A stretch of DNA of 64,000 bases, taken from the NCBI GenBank assembly GCA_028875185.1, contig JAPPFH010000094.1:46153-110152 (forward strand), in the 5' to 3' direction. This document shows positions 1 to 9,358 of the stretch, in pieces. A program made the position numbers and the translations under genes. Position 1 is the first letter of the stretch. Each line of letters begins with the position of its first letter. Under the pieces are notes generated by a model. That model saw nothing but the letters and a program-made list of their open reading frames with translations. It was not told where the DNA came from and made no database searches. Origin of the DNA: Chloroflexota bacterium (lineage in GTDB: Bacteria > Chloroflexota > Anaerolineae > Aggregatilineales > Phototrophicaceae).

Positions 1-1
1 C

Positions 2-1750
2 GCTGCTGGCGAATTGCCCGGCGTCTGCGACCGCCTGCCGGAAAACCCGCTGGTTGTCACGAGCGGCGTCTATCTGCCGGAGTCGTTCGTCGTTGCTGAG
101 GTTGGCCAATACGGCGGCGAGCTGCTGATGACTTGGCAGAACAACGTGGTCATGAAGGACACGCTCTTCCTGACGCAGAATCGCGACCCGAACACGCTGG
201 CGCCCAATATCGTTGAAGAATTCAGCATCAGCGACGATGCCAGCGAATACACCTTCAAGCTTCGCGCCGGGCACAAATGGTCGGACGGCGCGCCGGTTAC
301 GACCGAAGATGTGCGCTTCGCTTACGAAGATGTAATCAGCAATGCGGAGCTGCGACCGGCGGTACCGACCTATTTGAAGACGGGAGGCGTGCCTTCGGGC
401 GCCCCGGCAACGCTGGAGATCGTGGATGACGCCACCTTCACATTCAGCTTTGACGGACCCTATCCCGGTTTCGCCTCCAGTTTGGTGGCTCTGGGCACGG
501 GTTACCTGGACATCATCAAGCCGAAGCACTTCCTGGTTCAATTCCATAGCGACTACGGCGATGCCGATGAGATCGCGGCAATGGTCGAAGAGGGCGGCTT
601 TGAAAGCTGGGTAGAAGTCTTTAATGGGAAGGATGTATCCGGTTGGTGCGAGAATTGCCTGCACGCGATCGGCTTCCCGCAGTTAGGACCCTGGGTCCGC
701 GTCGAAGGACCGGAAGAAGAAGTGGTCACCCAGCGCAATCCCTATTACTTCGCCGTCGACGCCGATGGCAATCAGCTGCCCTATATGGACGGGCGCCGCG
801 CCGTCATCAGCCAGTGGACAATCATGGAAACGGCGCAGTTGATGATGTTCGCCGGCGATGTGCACTACTTCTGGACGACTGATCTAACCGTTTTGCCGCT
901 CGTAATTGAAAACGAAGAGAAGGGCAACTACACCGCCTACATCTATCCCAATCGAGACTCGCGCATGTTGCATCTCAATCTGACTTTTGATGATCCGACC
1001 TGGCGCGAAGTCACCTGGGACAAACGGTTCCGGCAAGCCGTTATGCTGGCGATTGACAGTGACGATTTGATCAACGCCATCTACTATGGCCAAGCCAGCC
1101 TGCCGACAATCGCGCCGAGCGATTACGATGTTGATGCCGCCAATGCCTTGCTGGATGAGATGGGCATGACCGAGCGCGATGCCGATGGCTATCGCCTGTC
1201 GCCGAGCGGCGAGCCCTTCTCGATCATGATTGAAGTTGGCGCCGGTGGCGGCGATTATGCTGACCCCGCGCCATTCTTCGTCGATTACCTGGGTGATGTC
1301 GGCATCAAAGCCGACTTCCGCGAAATTGATTCCGCCCTGGTCGGCGAGCGCCGCGCATCCAACGAGATGCAAGCCGGCATCAATTGGAATACGGCGCCGG
1401 TTTTCGAGGCTCACACCTACCCCGATTACATTCCGAACAGCAACTGGGGCCCGCTGTGGGGGCAATGGTATGACGATAATGAAATGGGCGAAGAGCCGCC
1501 GGATTGGATCATGGAGCTATACGCCATCCATGAAGATCTGATCAGCCACCCGCCGGGCAGTGAAGCTTTCCTCGCCGCCTCCGCCGCTCGCGACGCCTGG
1601 CTCTACGAAAACGTGCCCTTCTTCACCCATGCGCAACAGCCGGGCATTATCCACTTGTGGTCGAATTGCCTTGGAAACGTAGCGGACGGTCCGTTGCATC
1701 ATGGTTCTTGGTCCAACCACAGGTTGGTCTATTTCAAAGACGATTGCTAG
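2..1750 (+). CDS. ABC transporter substrate-binding protein, family 5 (5' partial)
   Basis: Extracellular solute-binding protein of the SBP_bac_5 class, which delivers peptides, or in Chloroflexota often oligosaccharides, to an ABC importer. The reading frame is open to the left edge of the window, so the N-terminus and signal peptide are missing; a TTG at position 14 is not a credible start. The family hallmark is visible in the first third (YTFKLRAGHKWSDGAP followed by TEDVRFAYED), the stretch that in this family reads F-LR-G-W-DG-P-T-DV. The C-terminal half has the usual lobe-2 segments, and the protein ends shortly before a strong hairpin terminator. It is the last gene of an operon that lies mostly outside the window. 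Substrate cannot be assigned. Confidence 0.88.
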   Translation, partial: AAGELPGVCDRLPENPLVVTSGVYLPESFVVAEVGQYGGELLMTWQNNVVMKDTLFLTQNRDPNTLAPNIVEEFSISDDASEYTFKLRAGHKWSDGAPVTTEDVRFAYEDVISNAELRPAVPTYLKTGGVPSGAPATLEIVDDATFTFSFDGPYPGFASSLVALGTGYLDIIKPKHFLVQFHSDYGDADEIAAMVEEGGFESWVEVFNGKDVSGWCENCLHAIGFPQLGPWVRVEGPEEEVVTQRNPYYFAVDADGNQLPYMDGRRAVISQWTIMETAQLMMFAGDVHYFWTTDLTVLPLVIENEEKGNYTAYIYPNRDSRMLHLNLTFDDPTWREVTWDKRFRQAVMLAIDSDDLINAIYYGQASLPTIAPSDYDVDAANALLDEMGMTERDADGYRLSPSGEPFSIMIEVGAGGGDYADPAPFFVDYLGDVGIKADFREIDSALVGERRASNEMQAGINWNTAPVFEAHTYPDYIPNSNWGPLWGQWYDDNEMGEEPPDWIMELYAIHEDLISHPPGSEAFLAASAARDAWLYENVPFFTHAQQPGIIHLWSNCLGNVADGPLHHGSWSNHRLVYFKDDC

Positions 1751-1779
1751 GCGCTGATCAGCATCGTTTGACAGTCGCG

Positions 1780-1807
1780 GAGGGCTGGACGATTCCAGCC
1801 CTCTTTT
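1780..1807 (+). terminator. Rho-independent terminator
   Basis: A perfect 10-bp stem (GAGGGCTGGA pairing with TCCAGCCCTC) with a 4-nt loop CGAT is followed directly by TTTT. It sits 30 bases after the stop of the binding-protein gene and is the cleanest terminator in the window. Confidence 0.88.
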
Positions 1808-1845
1808 GCTAGAGACTTATGGTTCCTTCGAAACTTTGAAATTAA

Positions 1846-2140
1846 AGGGCTTGTCCGGTACTGGGCTATGCTTTCTTTCCGATTTCACCCCATCCCCCCA
1901 GCCCCCTTCCCGCAGTGCTGTGTCTACGCGCGCCAGCAAGCTAAGGAAGGGGGAGGACTCTTGCCGCCCGCCCCCCGGAAGTACGGGTTTCTGACTGAAA
2001 TGGCGCCCGGATATCCCAATTCTGCCGTCGAGTCACCCTTCCCTAGTTCACTGGCGCGCGTAGACACTGCGCTACGGGAAGGGCCGGGGATGGGGTAAGA
2101 CGTACAGAAAACAGGCTATCTGCACTAACGGACAAGCCCT
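1846..2140. repeat. Family B terminal-inverted-repeat element with GC-rich core
   Basis: Fills most of the 520-base gap before the GH2 gene. The left end is AGGGCTTGTCCGGTACT (1846-1862); the right end, 2122-2140, is its near inverse (ACGGACAAGCCCT). Inside, CCCATCCCCCCAGCCCC (from about 1891) and GGGCCGGGGATGGGG (ending about 2096) form a second, imperfect inverted pair that also carries GTGTCTACGCGCG and CGCGCGTAGACAC. The same ends recur at 27052-27492 and, inverted, at 63853 onward. There is no ORF of note inside. Confidence 0.75.
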
Positions 2141-2234
2141 ACACGCAGGATATATTGTGAGCTATGTAGGGGCTGCCTGTACGAAGTCGCTAATATCAGC
2201 ATGCCCTTACGAATTTCCGAATGTTTGCGCTCAA

Positions 2235-2250
2235 TTGCAAGCGCTACAGA
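2235..2250. promoter_or_regulatory. Possible LacI-type operator half/full site
   Basis: TTGCAAGCGCTACAGA lies 22 bases upstream of the GH2 start. The left half and the central AGCGCT match the palindromic sites bound by many LacI/CcpA-family sugar regulators; the right half is degenerate. No regulator gene lies nearby, so this is weak. Confidence 0.3.
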
Positions 2251-2271
2251 TTCATCAATAGGAAGCGACTT

Positions 2272-5031
2272 ATGACCTTCACCAGTGAATCCACCCTCGC
2301 CGAAGTCATCGCATGGGCAAAGGGCCGGGCGGTTCTGGCGACGCATCTGCCCGAACTGCTGGAAGGAACAGGAAGATTGCGCGACCCGAATCTAGCGCTG
2401 GCCGACCTGCCCTACCCCTGGCATCGGCGGCTTCCGGCGCTGCTGCGAGATTTGAACCGCCCAGCCCAAGACGTCTGGCGCGAAGGCGCCGAGCAGCTAT
2501 CGATGAACGCCCTGGATCGCGAAGCCTTCGCGCCGCGATTCACGCCTTGGGACGCCGAGCCGCAAGACATCGCGCTCAGTAAGGAATCGCTGACGCATCC
2601 GGCCGGCGCCCCGGGTTTATCGCTCGATGGCGAGTGGCAGCTGGCGGAAGGTGGCAAATTGACGGACAGACTGAAGGGCGTCTGGGATGACGCGATACCG
2701 GCGCGGGTCCCCGGAAGCGTTCACAGCGCCTTGGTTGAAGCCGGGCGCATCCCCGAAACCACCTACGGGCGCAACCAGGAAATCGCCCGTCAAGAAAGCT
2801 TCAAGACCTGGTGGCTGAGGCGCGATTTTGCGCGCCCGGATGATATGGTTGGCGCGGACCTCAACTTCGGTGGAATCGCTAACCGCTGCACTGTTTGGCT
2901 GAACGGGGAGATGCTTGGGAGCCACGAAGGCATGTTCGGCGGGCCCGATTTCGATATCGCCGGCAAGCTGCAAGAGCGCAACGCCTTAATTGTGCGCCTT
3001 GATCCTGTGCCTTTCGAAATCGACAAGGGGCGCGCATTCAATCCCGCTAGCAACGACAGTTGGAAACGCACGGTCGTCTTTAACAACGTCTACGGCTGGC
3101 ATTATGCCAACGTGCAATCGCTCGGCATTTGGCGCTCGGTGCGGATACAGGATCGTCCGGCGGTCGCCCTGGTCGATCCATTCATGCGCGCGGTCGATGC
3201 GGCCGAAGGCATCGCCGAGCTGGCGCTGCAATTCGAGTCGGAGTCGGCTGGATGGAGCGGAATGCTAAGGGCGACCATCGCGCCGGAAAACTTTGACGGC
3301 CCGCCCCTTGCTTTCTCGAAGCGCATTAATTCTGACGCGGCGAAGCGCCGCTGCAATCTGCGCTTTCAAATCCCGGACCCCCGGGTGTGGTGGCCCGTGG
3401 ATATGGGCGAGCAGCCCTTGTACCAGGTTACGCTCTCTTTCACGCCGGATGCGGGCGGCGCGGCGGATGTCCACCGTTTCAACTTCGGCTTGCGCACGAT
3501 CGAGATGGCGCCGCTCCCCGGTGGTCCGCGCCCGGATCGCTACAACTGGACCTTCGTCGTCAATGGGCAGCCGATGTTCATCAAGGGCGCGAACTGGTGC
3601 ACCTTGGACTCGCTGCTCGATTTCCCGCGCGCGCGTTATGAGCGCTTCATCAAGCTGGCGGCGATGCAGCATGTGCAGATGTTCCGCCCCTGGGGCAGTG
3701 GCATGCCGGAAACGGACGACTTCTACGATCTCTGCGACCGCTACGGCATACTGGTGATGCAAGAGTGGCCAACCGCCTGGAACAGCCATGTGACGCAGCC
3801 CTGCGACATGCTGGAAGACACCGTGCGGCGCAATACCCTGCGCATCCGCAATCATCCATCGCTGGCGATGTATGGCGGCGGCAACGAATCCAGCGAACCC
3901 TTCGGACCCGCAATCGATATGATGGGCCGGCTCAGCATCGAGCTGGACGACACGCGCGTCTTCCACCGGGGCGAGCCCTGGGGCGGCAGCGCGCACGATT
4001 ACGGCACCTATTGGGGGCGGCAGAACCTCGACTACAGCCTGAACATGACCTCGGTATTCTGGGGCGAGTTTGGGTTGGCTTGCAGCCCGGTCTACGAGTC
4101 GGTAATGCGCTACCTGCCTGACGACGAGAAGGACGTCTGGCCGCCAATCGAAGGTGGCGCATTCGCCTATCACACACCGATATTCGACACCTACGAAGAT
4201 GTCTCCCGCTTGAAGCAGAACGCCTATTATTTTGTGCCCGCTGATTGCACGCTGGAGCAGTATACGATTGGCTCGCAGCTGTCGCAGGCGGTTGGCATCC
4301 GGCATACGCTGGAGTGGGCGCGCTGCCGTTGGCCACACAGCACCGGCGCGCTGTACTACAAAATGACCGACAACTACCCCGCGGCATCCTGGGCTTGCAT
4401 CGATTGGTACGGCGCGCCCAAGATCGGCCACTATTTCTTCCAGGACGCCTTCGCCCCGCTGTACGCCCCGGTGCTTTTCAGCAGCACGAATAATGTTGGC
4501 GTACCGGTATCGCTGCCGGTCTTCCTGCTGGATGACGCCGATGCGTTGGCGGGCTCAAGCTGGCAGGTGAACGCGCGCGCCTACGGCGGCGATCTGCAAC
4601 TGATCAAGCGGCAAGATTTTGCCGGTCGGGGCAGCGTGACCAGTCCGCATAAACTCGGCGAATTCACGCTTGCTTTCGAAGAGACCGATACCGTTCCGTT
4701 GTTCGTGGTGTCTGAAGTTTGGCGTGACGGCGCGCTCGCCCAGCGCGCGTTTTATTTCGTGAACTTCGAACCGGTCAAAGGCAGCCTCTTCCTATTGCCA
4801 AGTACTACGCTGACTCTCGAGGCGCGGGGTAATCATGTCGCCGTGAACAATGTGGGCGAGCTGCCGGCAGCGGCAGTCGATGTCTCGCGGCCGGGCCACC
4901 TGGATACATTCACCGTCTCGGACAATTACTTCTGGCTTGACGCCGGCGAGTCTGCTGCCGTTGAAGTCAGCGATGTTGAAGGGCTGGTCGTCAGCGCCTG
5001 GAATGCCGAGGCGGTTGGCGCCGCGAGCTAA
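2272..5031 (+). CDS. Glycoside hydrolase family 2, beta-mannosidase-like
   Basis: 919 aa. Predicted to remove terminal beta-linked mannose from glycans. The frame is open from 2221, but ATG at 2272 has a good Shine-Dalgarno (AGGAAG) and I prefer it. After an unusual N-terminal stretch of about 100 residues comes the GH2 sugar-binding jelly roll (LSLDGEWQL, then VPGSVHSAL and LNFGGIANRCTVWLNGE). The immunoglobulin-like domain and TIM barrel follow. The probable acid/base Glu is about residue 539 in GGGNESSE, and the probable nucleophile is about residue 599 in WGEFG. No signal peptide is visible, so it is probably cytoplasmic. It stands alone on the plus strand, and its last four bases overlap the end of the convergent GH29 gene. 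Beta-mannosidase is favoured over beta-galactosidase or glucuronidase on length and motif spelling, not proven. Confidence 0.88.
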   Translation: MTFTSESTLAEVIAWAKGRAVLATHLPELLEGTGRLRDPNLALADLPYPWHRRLPALLRDLNRPAQDVWREGAEQLSMNALDREAFAPRFTPWDAEPQDIALSKESLTHPAGAPGLSLDGEWQLAEGGKLTDRLKGVWDDAIPARVPGSVHSALVEAGRIPETTYGRNQEIARQESFKTWWLRRDFARPDDMVGADLNFGGIANRCTVWLNGEMLGSHEGMFGGPDFDIAGKLQERNALIVRLDPVPFEIDKGRAFNPASNDSWKRTVVFNNVYGWHYANVQSLGIWRSVRIQDRPAVALVDPFMRAVDAAEGIAELALQFESESAGWSGMLRATIAPENFDGPPLAFSKRINSDAAKRRCNLRFQIPDPRVWWPVDMGEQPLYQVTLSFTPDAGGAADVHRFNFGLRTIEMAPLPGGPRPDRYNWTFVVNGQPMFIKGANWCTLDSLLDFPRARYERFIKLAAMQHVQMFRPWGSGMPETDDFYDLCDRYGILVMQEWPTAWNSHVTQPCDMLEDTVRRNTLRIRNHPSLAMYGGGNESSEPFGPAIDMMGRLSIELDDTRVFHRGEPWGGSAHDYGTYWGRQNLDYSLNMTSVFWGEFGLACSPVYESVMRYLPDDEKDVWPPIEGGAFAYHTPIFDTYEDVSRLKQNAYYFVPADCTLEQYTIGSQLSQAVGIRHTLEWARCRWPHSTGALYYKMTDNYPAASWACIDWYGAPKIGHYFFQDAFAPLYAPVLFSSTNNVGVPVSLPVFLLDDADALAGSSWQVNARAYGGDLQLIKRQDFAGRGSVTSPHKLGEFTLAFEETDTVPLFVVSEVWRDGALAQRAFYFVNFEPVKGSLFLLPSTTLTLEARGNHVAVNNVGELPAAAVDVSRPGHLDTFTVSDNYFWLDAGESAAVEVSDVEGLVVSAWNAEAVGAAS

Positions 5032-6317
5032 ACTTCAGCCGCATTCGTAATTTTCAGCACCAAGGGATTGGGCCACTTTCGATTGTTGTAGAGGCGCTGC
5101 GCCCGGCAGAAAGTGATGCGCAGTTCGTCTCCATCCTGCCGCCAACGCGTTTTAGGTTCGACCTCCGGCTGATATTCCAGCACTTCGCCTGACTGCCCAA
5201 GCACCTCGATTTCCGTGGCCTCAGTCGCGCGAACGCTCTTCAATGTGATCGTGCGCCAATCGCCCATCTCCAGCGGCGGCTGGATGTCAAAGGCATACAC
5301 CGTTTGGGCATCCGCGTTCCAAGTGAAGCAGGTCGAATCTTCACGGGTGACATGCCAAGGACGTACAGCGCGGATTGCTTCGCCATTGACGAAGTTCCAC
5401 AGCCCGATCTCGCGCACGCGGTCGTCCATGTTGCGCGGCAGCCGTCCGTCGGCATCGGGTCCGCCGACCGCCAGCAGCAGCGTACCGCCGCGCGAGCGGA
5501 TGTCGATCAGCAGCTCAATCAATTCGCGCCCGTTCTTCAATTCATCGTTGCCCGCTTTGTATTGCCACTGCGTACCGATGGTGTAATGGGCTTCGAAGGG
5601 ACCGCGCACGTCGTCCCTCCGTTCCTGCTCCGGCGTGATGATGCCGCCGCGCGTGATCATGATATCGCGATTCAGGCTCCAGGCGTATTCCACCAGCGAA
5701 CGCGTGGCATCGCGGTAGCCGTCGAAGCACAGAATGTCGGGTTGGTAGCGCTCCACCAATTCGCGGATCTGCGCTTTGCCGTATGCCAGCAATTCGGCGT
5801 TGGTTTCTGGATTGGCGTAATCGCGGGCGCGCGCCGGCGTCTTGCCGCGCCGCCACTGGAAATAGGCGTCATCGGGCGAGAAGTACATGCCCACCGGCAG
5901 ATCGACCGCGCGCAGGGCATCCACATATTCGCGCAAAACATCCACCCCGTAGGGACTGTTCATCACGTTGAAATCGGTGCTGGCGGTATCCCACATACAG
6001 AATCCGTTGTGGTTCTTCGCCGCGACGGTCACATAATCGAAGCCGCAGAGCTTCGCCAGCCGCGCATACCAGCGCGCATCAAAATGGCGCGGATTGAAGA
6101 AGGCCGGCAGCTGGGTGAAATAACGCCGCAGATAATCCGGCGAGGCGCCGATGACCGAATGCGCGTTAACCATGCCGAAGGGCGCGTCGACTGTCCAATA
6201 GAGGTACATGCCCAGCGCCATATCCTGGTACCAGGCGAGGCGCGCCGACGTATTGCGCTTATCGGTGTAAACGCCCTGCGACGCGCGGTCTTGTTCTTTA
6301 TCGCCACCTGGTGTCAT
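5028..6317 (-). CDS. Alpha-L-fucosidase, glycoside hydrolase family 29
   Basis: 429 aa. Predicted to release L-fucose from glycans. The start at 6317 is chosen over an upstream extension because AAAGGCGG precedes it and the 53 extra residues overlap the neighbouring amidohydrolase. GH29 landmarks: WYQDMALGMYLYW near the N-terminus, AKNHNGFCMWDTASTDFNV (the KHHDGF-type motif), and DILCFDGYRDA, whose Asp is the expected catalytic nucleophile. A beta-sandwich C-terminal domain follows. There is no signal peptide, so it would act on imported oligosaccharides. It is the last gene of the 17056-5028 operon, 11 bases after the amidohydrolase. The pairing of fucosidase with an amidohydrolase-2 lactonase candidate suggests fucose catabolism. 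Confidence 0.85.
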   Translation of the reverse strand: MTPGGDKEQDRASQGVYTDKRNTSARLAWYQDMALGMYLYWTVDAPFGMVNAHSVIGASPDYLRRYFTQLPAFFNPRHFDARWYARLAKLCGFDYVTVAAKNHNGFCMWDTASTDFNVMNSPYGVDVLREYVDALRAVDLPVGMYFSPDDAYFQWRRGKTPARARDYANPETNAELLAYGKAQIRELVERYQPDILCFDGYRDATRSLVEYAWSLNRDIMITRGGIITPEQERRDDVRGPFEAHYTIGTQWQYKAGNDELKNGRELIELLIDIRSRGGTLLLAVGGPDADGRLPRNMDDRVREIGLWNFVNGEAIRAVRPWHVTREDSTCFTWNADAQTVYAFDIQPPLEMGDWRTITLKSVRATEATEIEVLGQSGEVLEYQPEVEPKTRWRQDGDELRITFCRAQRLYNNRKWPNPLVLKITNAAEV

Positions 6318-6328
6318 GATGCCGCCTT

Positions 6329-7258
6329 TCACTTCCGCCAATACACACGCAGCGCATTCAGTCCCAGCACGTCCGCCATCTCCGCTTCGGACAAGAAATC
6401 GCAATGAAGGCGCACATAATTGAGCAACTGCCGATAGCTGCCGCTGGTCAGCAAGCCGGGGGCATCGGCGCCCCACATAAGCTTCTCGGCGCCGATCAAC
6501 TCGGCAGCGCGATTTATGGCGGCCCGCGCCGCCCGATAGGGATACTCATCGTAATCGGCCGAGTAGGCCGGCAGCGCCGACAAGTCAAAATATACATTGG
6601 GATGACGACCCAACATAACCTGCGCCCGCCACTCCGCGTTCAACTCCGCGTTATCGCCCTCGTCGATGGGCGGCTGCGCCAGATGGGCGATGACGATGGT
6701 TAGATCAGGGCGCCGCTCGGCAATGGTGGCGACCGCCTCGGTCTGATAAGCGCGGCTGCCGATCTTGCCCAGATCCAAGGTGACGACCAGCCCATCCTTT
6801 TCGGCCGCGTCAAAGATCCAGCTATGTTCCGGCGCGTCAATTCGCAGGTCGGGATAGATTCCGGTCAAGCCAGTCGGCTGGCTCAGCTCCAATTTGACGA
6901 TGCGCAAGCCATAGTCTTCGACGCATTGCTTGACCAGCCGCCGGGCATCGGGCGCGAAGGGATCGGGGGCAAAGGCGCCGATGAATTGATCGGGAAAACG
7001 CGCAACAGCCGAAGCGACATAAGCGTTCGCCTCGCCGTAGAAGGGCCCCTGCAGCAATACAGCGCGATCGACGCCAGCCCAGTCCATCTGCGCCAGCAGC
7101 GCCTCAGCGGGGAATGTGGTCTCCTCGTTGAAAGGCGGCAGCAACTGGACCGTTTCTTCACCCCAACGCACCCGCCCCCAGGCGAGCGAGCGGGTGGGAC
7201 CACTTGCGGTCAATCCGTTTACCGCAGTCATGATATGCGCGTGCGCGTCGATGATCAT
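6329..7258 (-). CDS. Amidohydrolase-2 family metal-dependent hydrolase (lactonase candidate)
   Basis: 309 aa TIM-barrel hydrolase. The start MIIDAHAHIM carries the N-terminal HxH metal ligands; VIAHLAQPP supplies a later His, and MWGADAPG near the C-terminus gives the metal-binding Asp. The subgroup (COG2159/COG3618-like) includes decarboxylases and sugar lactonases such as L-fuconolactonase and L-rhamnono-lactonase. Position directly upstream of the GH29 fucosidase favours a lactonase role, but this is inference from context. Start is ATG at 7258, with the upstream gene 83 bases away across a short palindromic repeat. Confidence 0.78.
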   Translation of the reverse strand: MIIDAHAHIMTAVNGLTASGPTRSLAWGRVRWGEETVQLLPPFNEETTFPAEALLAQMDWAGVDRAVLLQGPFYGEANAYVASAVARFPDQFIGAFAPDPFAPDARRLVKQCVEDYGLRIVKLELSQPTGLTGIYPDLRIDAPEHSWIFDAAEKDGLVVTLDLGKIGSRAYQTEAVATIAERRPDLTIVIAHLAQPPIDEGDNAELNAEWRAQVMLGRHPNVYFDLSALPAYSADYDEYPYRAARAAINRAAELIGAEKLMWGADAPGLLTSGSYRQLLNYVRLHCDFLSEAEMADVLGLNALRVYWRK

Positions 7259-7295
7259 GGATCTGCCATCAGTTATCCGTCATGGAAGCGGCGGC

Positions 7296-7320
7296 GGGCG
7301 ACCTGATAGGTCGCCCCTAC
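7296..7320. repeat. Short palindromic repeat (TAGGGGCG family)
   Basis: GGGCGACCTGATAGG followed by TCGCCCCTAC: imperfect stem with the CGCCCCTAC end typical of this window's dispersed palindromes. It lies in the operon between the amidohydrolase and BKACE genes. Confidence 0.7.
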
Positions 7321-7340
7321 GAATGTTATGCTGGGGCGGG

Positions 7341-8258
7341 CTACCCAAGCAAACCGGTGATTTGACGCGCTTCTTCGGGCGAGGCGATCTCACGGCCGAC
7401 CTCGTTCGCGATGCGCGCGGCTCGCTCCACCAACTCGGCATTGCTCTTGGCGTAGACGCCCTTCTCGATATAGGGGCAATCTTCCATGCCCACGCGCACA
7501 TGCCCGCCAATGGCGATGCCGTGAGCGATGACCGACCAGTAAACCTCTGGCGCCATGCAGCTCATGCTCCACTTCATATTCTCAGGCAGGTGATCAACCA
7601 TGAATTGAATGCCCTTGGCGGAGGGCGGCGTCCAGCTCTGCCCGGGCCAGCCAAAGAAGAGCGTCCCCCACAAGGGATCGGGCAGCAGGCGCAACTCGTC
7701 CTCGCGTTGGTCGCCCACCCAGAACTCGCCGGCGCGCACTTTCTCGATCGCCCAGAAGGCGCCAGTGCTGAAGCATTCGATCTCCAGCTTGACATCGTTC
7801 GCATTCGCCAGGCGCGCGTATTCCCGCAGCTCGGAGATGGGATGGATGGAGTAACAGTAACCAGCCGGCGGATGTTCCGGCACCGGCTGGAAATATTCGT
7901 CATGCGAGTCGAAATTGATCGAGCTCATATCGGGTTTCAGCTTCTGCCAGAGCTCAATCTTCTGTTCCAGGCGGATGCTCGCCAAGCCGAACTGCAAGAC
8001 CGCCTCGCCTGTCTCGCGGATGCGCTCCGAAATCTCCGCCCAGCCGTCCATGATTGGTATCTGGAGCAGCCGGCCATCGCTTTGGATCTCGGTATCGCTG
8101 ACGTATGACCCGTGCACATGACATATCGAGGCGCCGGCGTTGATGGCGCGGACGTATTCGTCGGCGACGCCGGTCGGGTTATCGGGCTTGGGTCCATACG
8201 GATTATGCGGATAAGTCAAAGTCGTATCGCAGGTGACGGTGATAACCAACTTTTCCAT
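7341..8258 (-). CDS. BKACE-family (DUF849) beta-keto acid cleavage enzyme
   Basis: 305 aa TIM-barrel enzyme of the family first known as 3-keto-5-aminohexanoate cleavage protein. Such enzymes condense a beta-keto acid with acetyl-CoA and split off acetoacetate plus a new CoA ester, using zinc. Visible family features: N-terminal LVITVTCDTTLTYP, AINAGASICHVHG with the HxH zinc ligands, and ECFSTGAFW in the second half. It lies in the middle of a sugar-acid operon between an alcohol dehydrogenase and an amidohydrolase. The actual beta-keto acid is unknown. The context suggests a deoxy-keto sugar acid rather than a lysine-fermentation intermediate. Confidence 0.8.
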   Translation of the reverse strand: MEKLVITVTCDTTLTYPHNPYGPKPDNPTGVADEYVRAINAGASICHVHGSYVSDTEIQSDGRLLQIPIMDGWAEISERIRETGEAVLQFGLASIRLEQKIELWQKLKPDMSSINFDSHDEYFQPVPEHPPAGYCYSIHPISELREYARLANANDVKLEIECFSTGAFWAIEKVRAGEFWVGDQREDELRLLPDPLWGTLFFGWPGQSWTPPSAKGIQFMVDHLPENMKWSMSCMAPEVYWSVIAHGIAIGGHVRVGMEDCPYIEKGVYAKSNAELVERAARIANEVGREIASPEEARQITGLLG

Positions 8259-8295
8259 GATTCGCTCTCCTGGTTTAGAAGTTCACATTAAAGGC

Positions 8296-8320
8296 GGGCG
8301 ACTCGCATGGTCGCCGCTAC
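8296..8320. repeat. Short palindromic repeat (TAGGGGCG family)
   Basis: GGGCGACTCGCATGG then TCGCCGCTAC. A degenerate copy of the repeat at 7296-7320, in the 80-base gap upstream of the BKACE gene. Confidence 0.6.
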
Positions 8321-8338
8321 AGTTTTCACCATAGCTGT

Positions 8339-9358
8339 TCATTCATAAGTCAAAACAATGCGGCCCGTGACGCCGGCGCGCAGATGCGCCAGCGCCTGGT
8401 TTACCTGATCCAGCGCGTATGTCTGACGGACAATCGAGGTCAGCTTCCCGTTGGCGTACAGATCGAGGCAGCGCCTTAGATCATCGCGCCGGCCCGCGCG
8501 CGCGCCGATGACTTCTTTTTCGTTTTGCGCCAGTTCTTTTCCCGAAAGCGGAAACGATTCCGGCGTATAACCGACCGCGACCAGACGCCCACCGCGCCGC
8601 AACGAGGCGAAACCGGCGGTCATGGTGCTTTCCAAGCCGACCACATCAATCACGCGATCGACGCCGTCGCCATCGCTCAAGCCCCGAACCCGAGCGACGA
8701 GTTCCTCGCCGCTCGTCCTTAAGAAGACGAACGCGCCTTGGTCCAGCGCCGATTGCTCTTTTGCCGCGTCGATATCGACAGCAATCACATCGGCTCCGGA
8801 CGCCGCCAGCAGCTGCGTCACAATCGAGCCGACGCCGCCGATGCCGATCACCAGCACCGTATCACCGATGTTTACATCCGCGCGATCGATGGCGTGCAGG
8901 GCGGTCATGCCGGCATCACAGCAAGTCGCGCCATCGGCGTAGCTGACGGCTGCGGGCAGGCGAATGAGCTGCTGCGCCGGCAGGCAGACGTAATCGGCAT
9001 AACCGCCGGGCGCATCCAGCACGCCGACGATGCCGCTCATATTCTGGCAAAGCTGATCGCGAAATCTGCGGCAATAGGTGCAGGCGCCGCAGGTGATGAA
9101 ATTGTACACGGCGACGCGATCGCCCGGCGCAAAAGCCGAGACGTCCGCGCCGACCGCTACCACATCGCCCGCAATCTCGTGCCCCATAATGAAGGGCAGA
9201 TCCGGCGTGTAGCCGAAGCCATCCAACAGTTTCAGATCGGTGCCATCGATGCCGCAGGCGCGTACGCGAACCAGCGCCTCGCTTGAACCATGCTGTGGTA
9301 CCGGCACATCCGCTATAGTCAGCCCTTGGCCGAACTGCTGCAAGAGCGCCGCTTTCAT
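8339..9358 (-). CDS. Zinc-dependent alcohol dehydrogenase (MDR superfamily)
   Basis: 339 aa medium-chain dehydrogenase of the sorbitol/threonine dehydrogenase type. Catalytic zinc site: CGIDGTD Cys and GHEIAGDV. Structural zinc site: CGACTYCRRFRDQLC (C-x2-C-x2-C-x7-C). The nucleotide-binding GIGGVGS sits in the Rossmann domain at about residues 170-177. Predicted to oxidise a polyol or sugar hydroxyl with NAD(P). Its start overlaps the end of the sugar-isomerase gene by four bases (ATGA-type overlap), which indicates translational coupling in the catabolic operon. The substrate is not deducible. Confidence 0.87.
   Translation of the reverse strand: MKAALLQQFGQGLTIADVPVPQHGSSEALVRVRACGIDGTDLKLLDGFGYTPDLPFIMGHEIAGDVVAVGADVSAFAPGDRVAVYNFITCGACTYCRRFRDQLCQNMSGIVGVLDAPGGYADYVCLPAQQLIRLPAAVSYADGATCCDAGMTALHAIDRADVNIGDTVLVIGIGGVGSIVTQLLAASGADVIAVDIDAAKEQSALDQGAFVFLRTSGEELVARVRGLSDGDGVDRVIDVVGLESTMTAGFASLRRGGRLVAVGYTPESFPLSGKELAQNEKEVIGARAGRRDDLRRCLDLYANGKLTSIVRQTYALDQVNQALAHLRAGVTGRIVLTYE

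Noticed and set aside
3265-4431. 388-codon minus-strand open frame inside the GH2 gene
   Set aside because: Antisense shadow of a gene with recognisable GH2 catalytic motifs; no domain of its own.
5304-6407. 367-codon plus-strand open frame across GH29
   Set aside because: Antisense to the fucosidase gene; no signature and no ribosome site.
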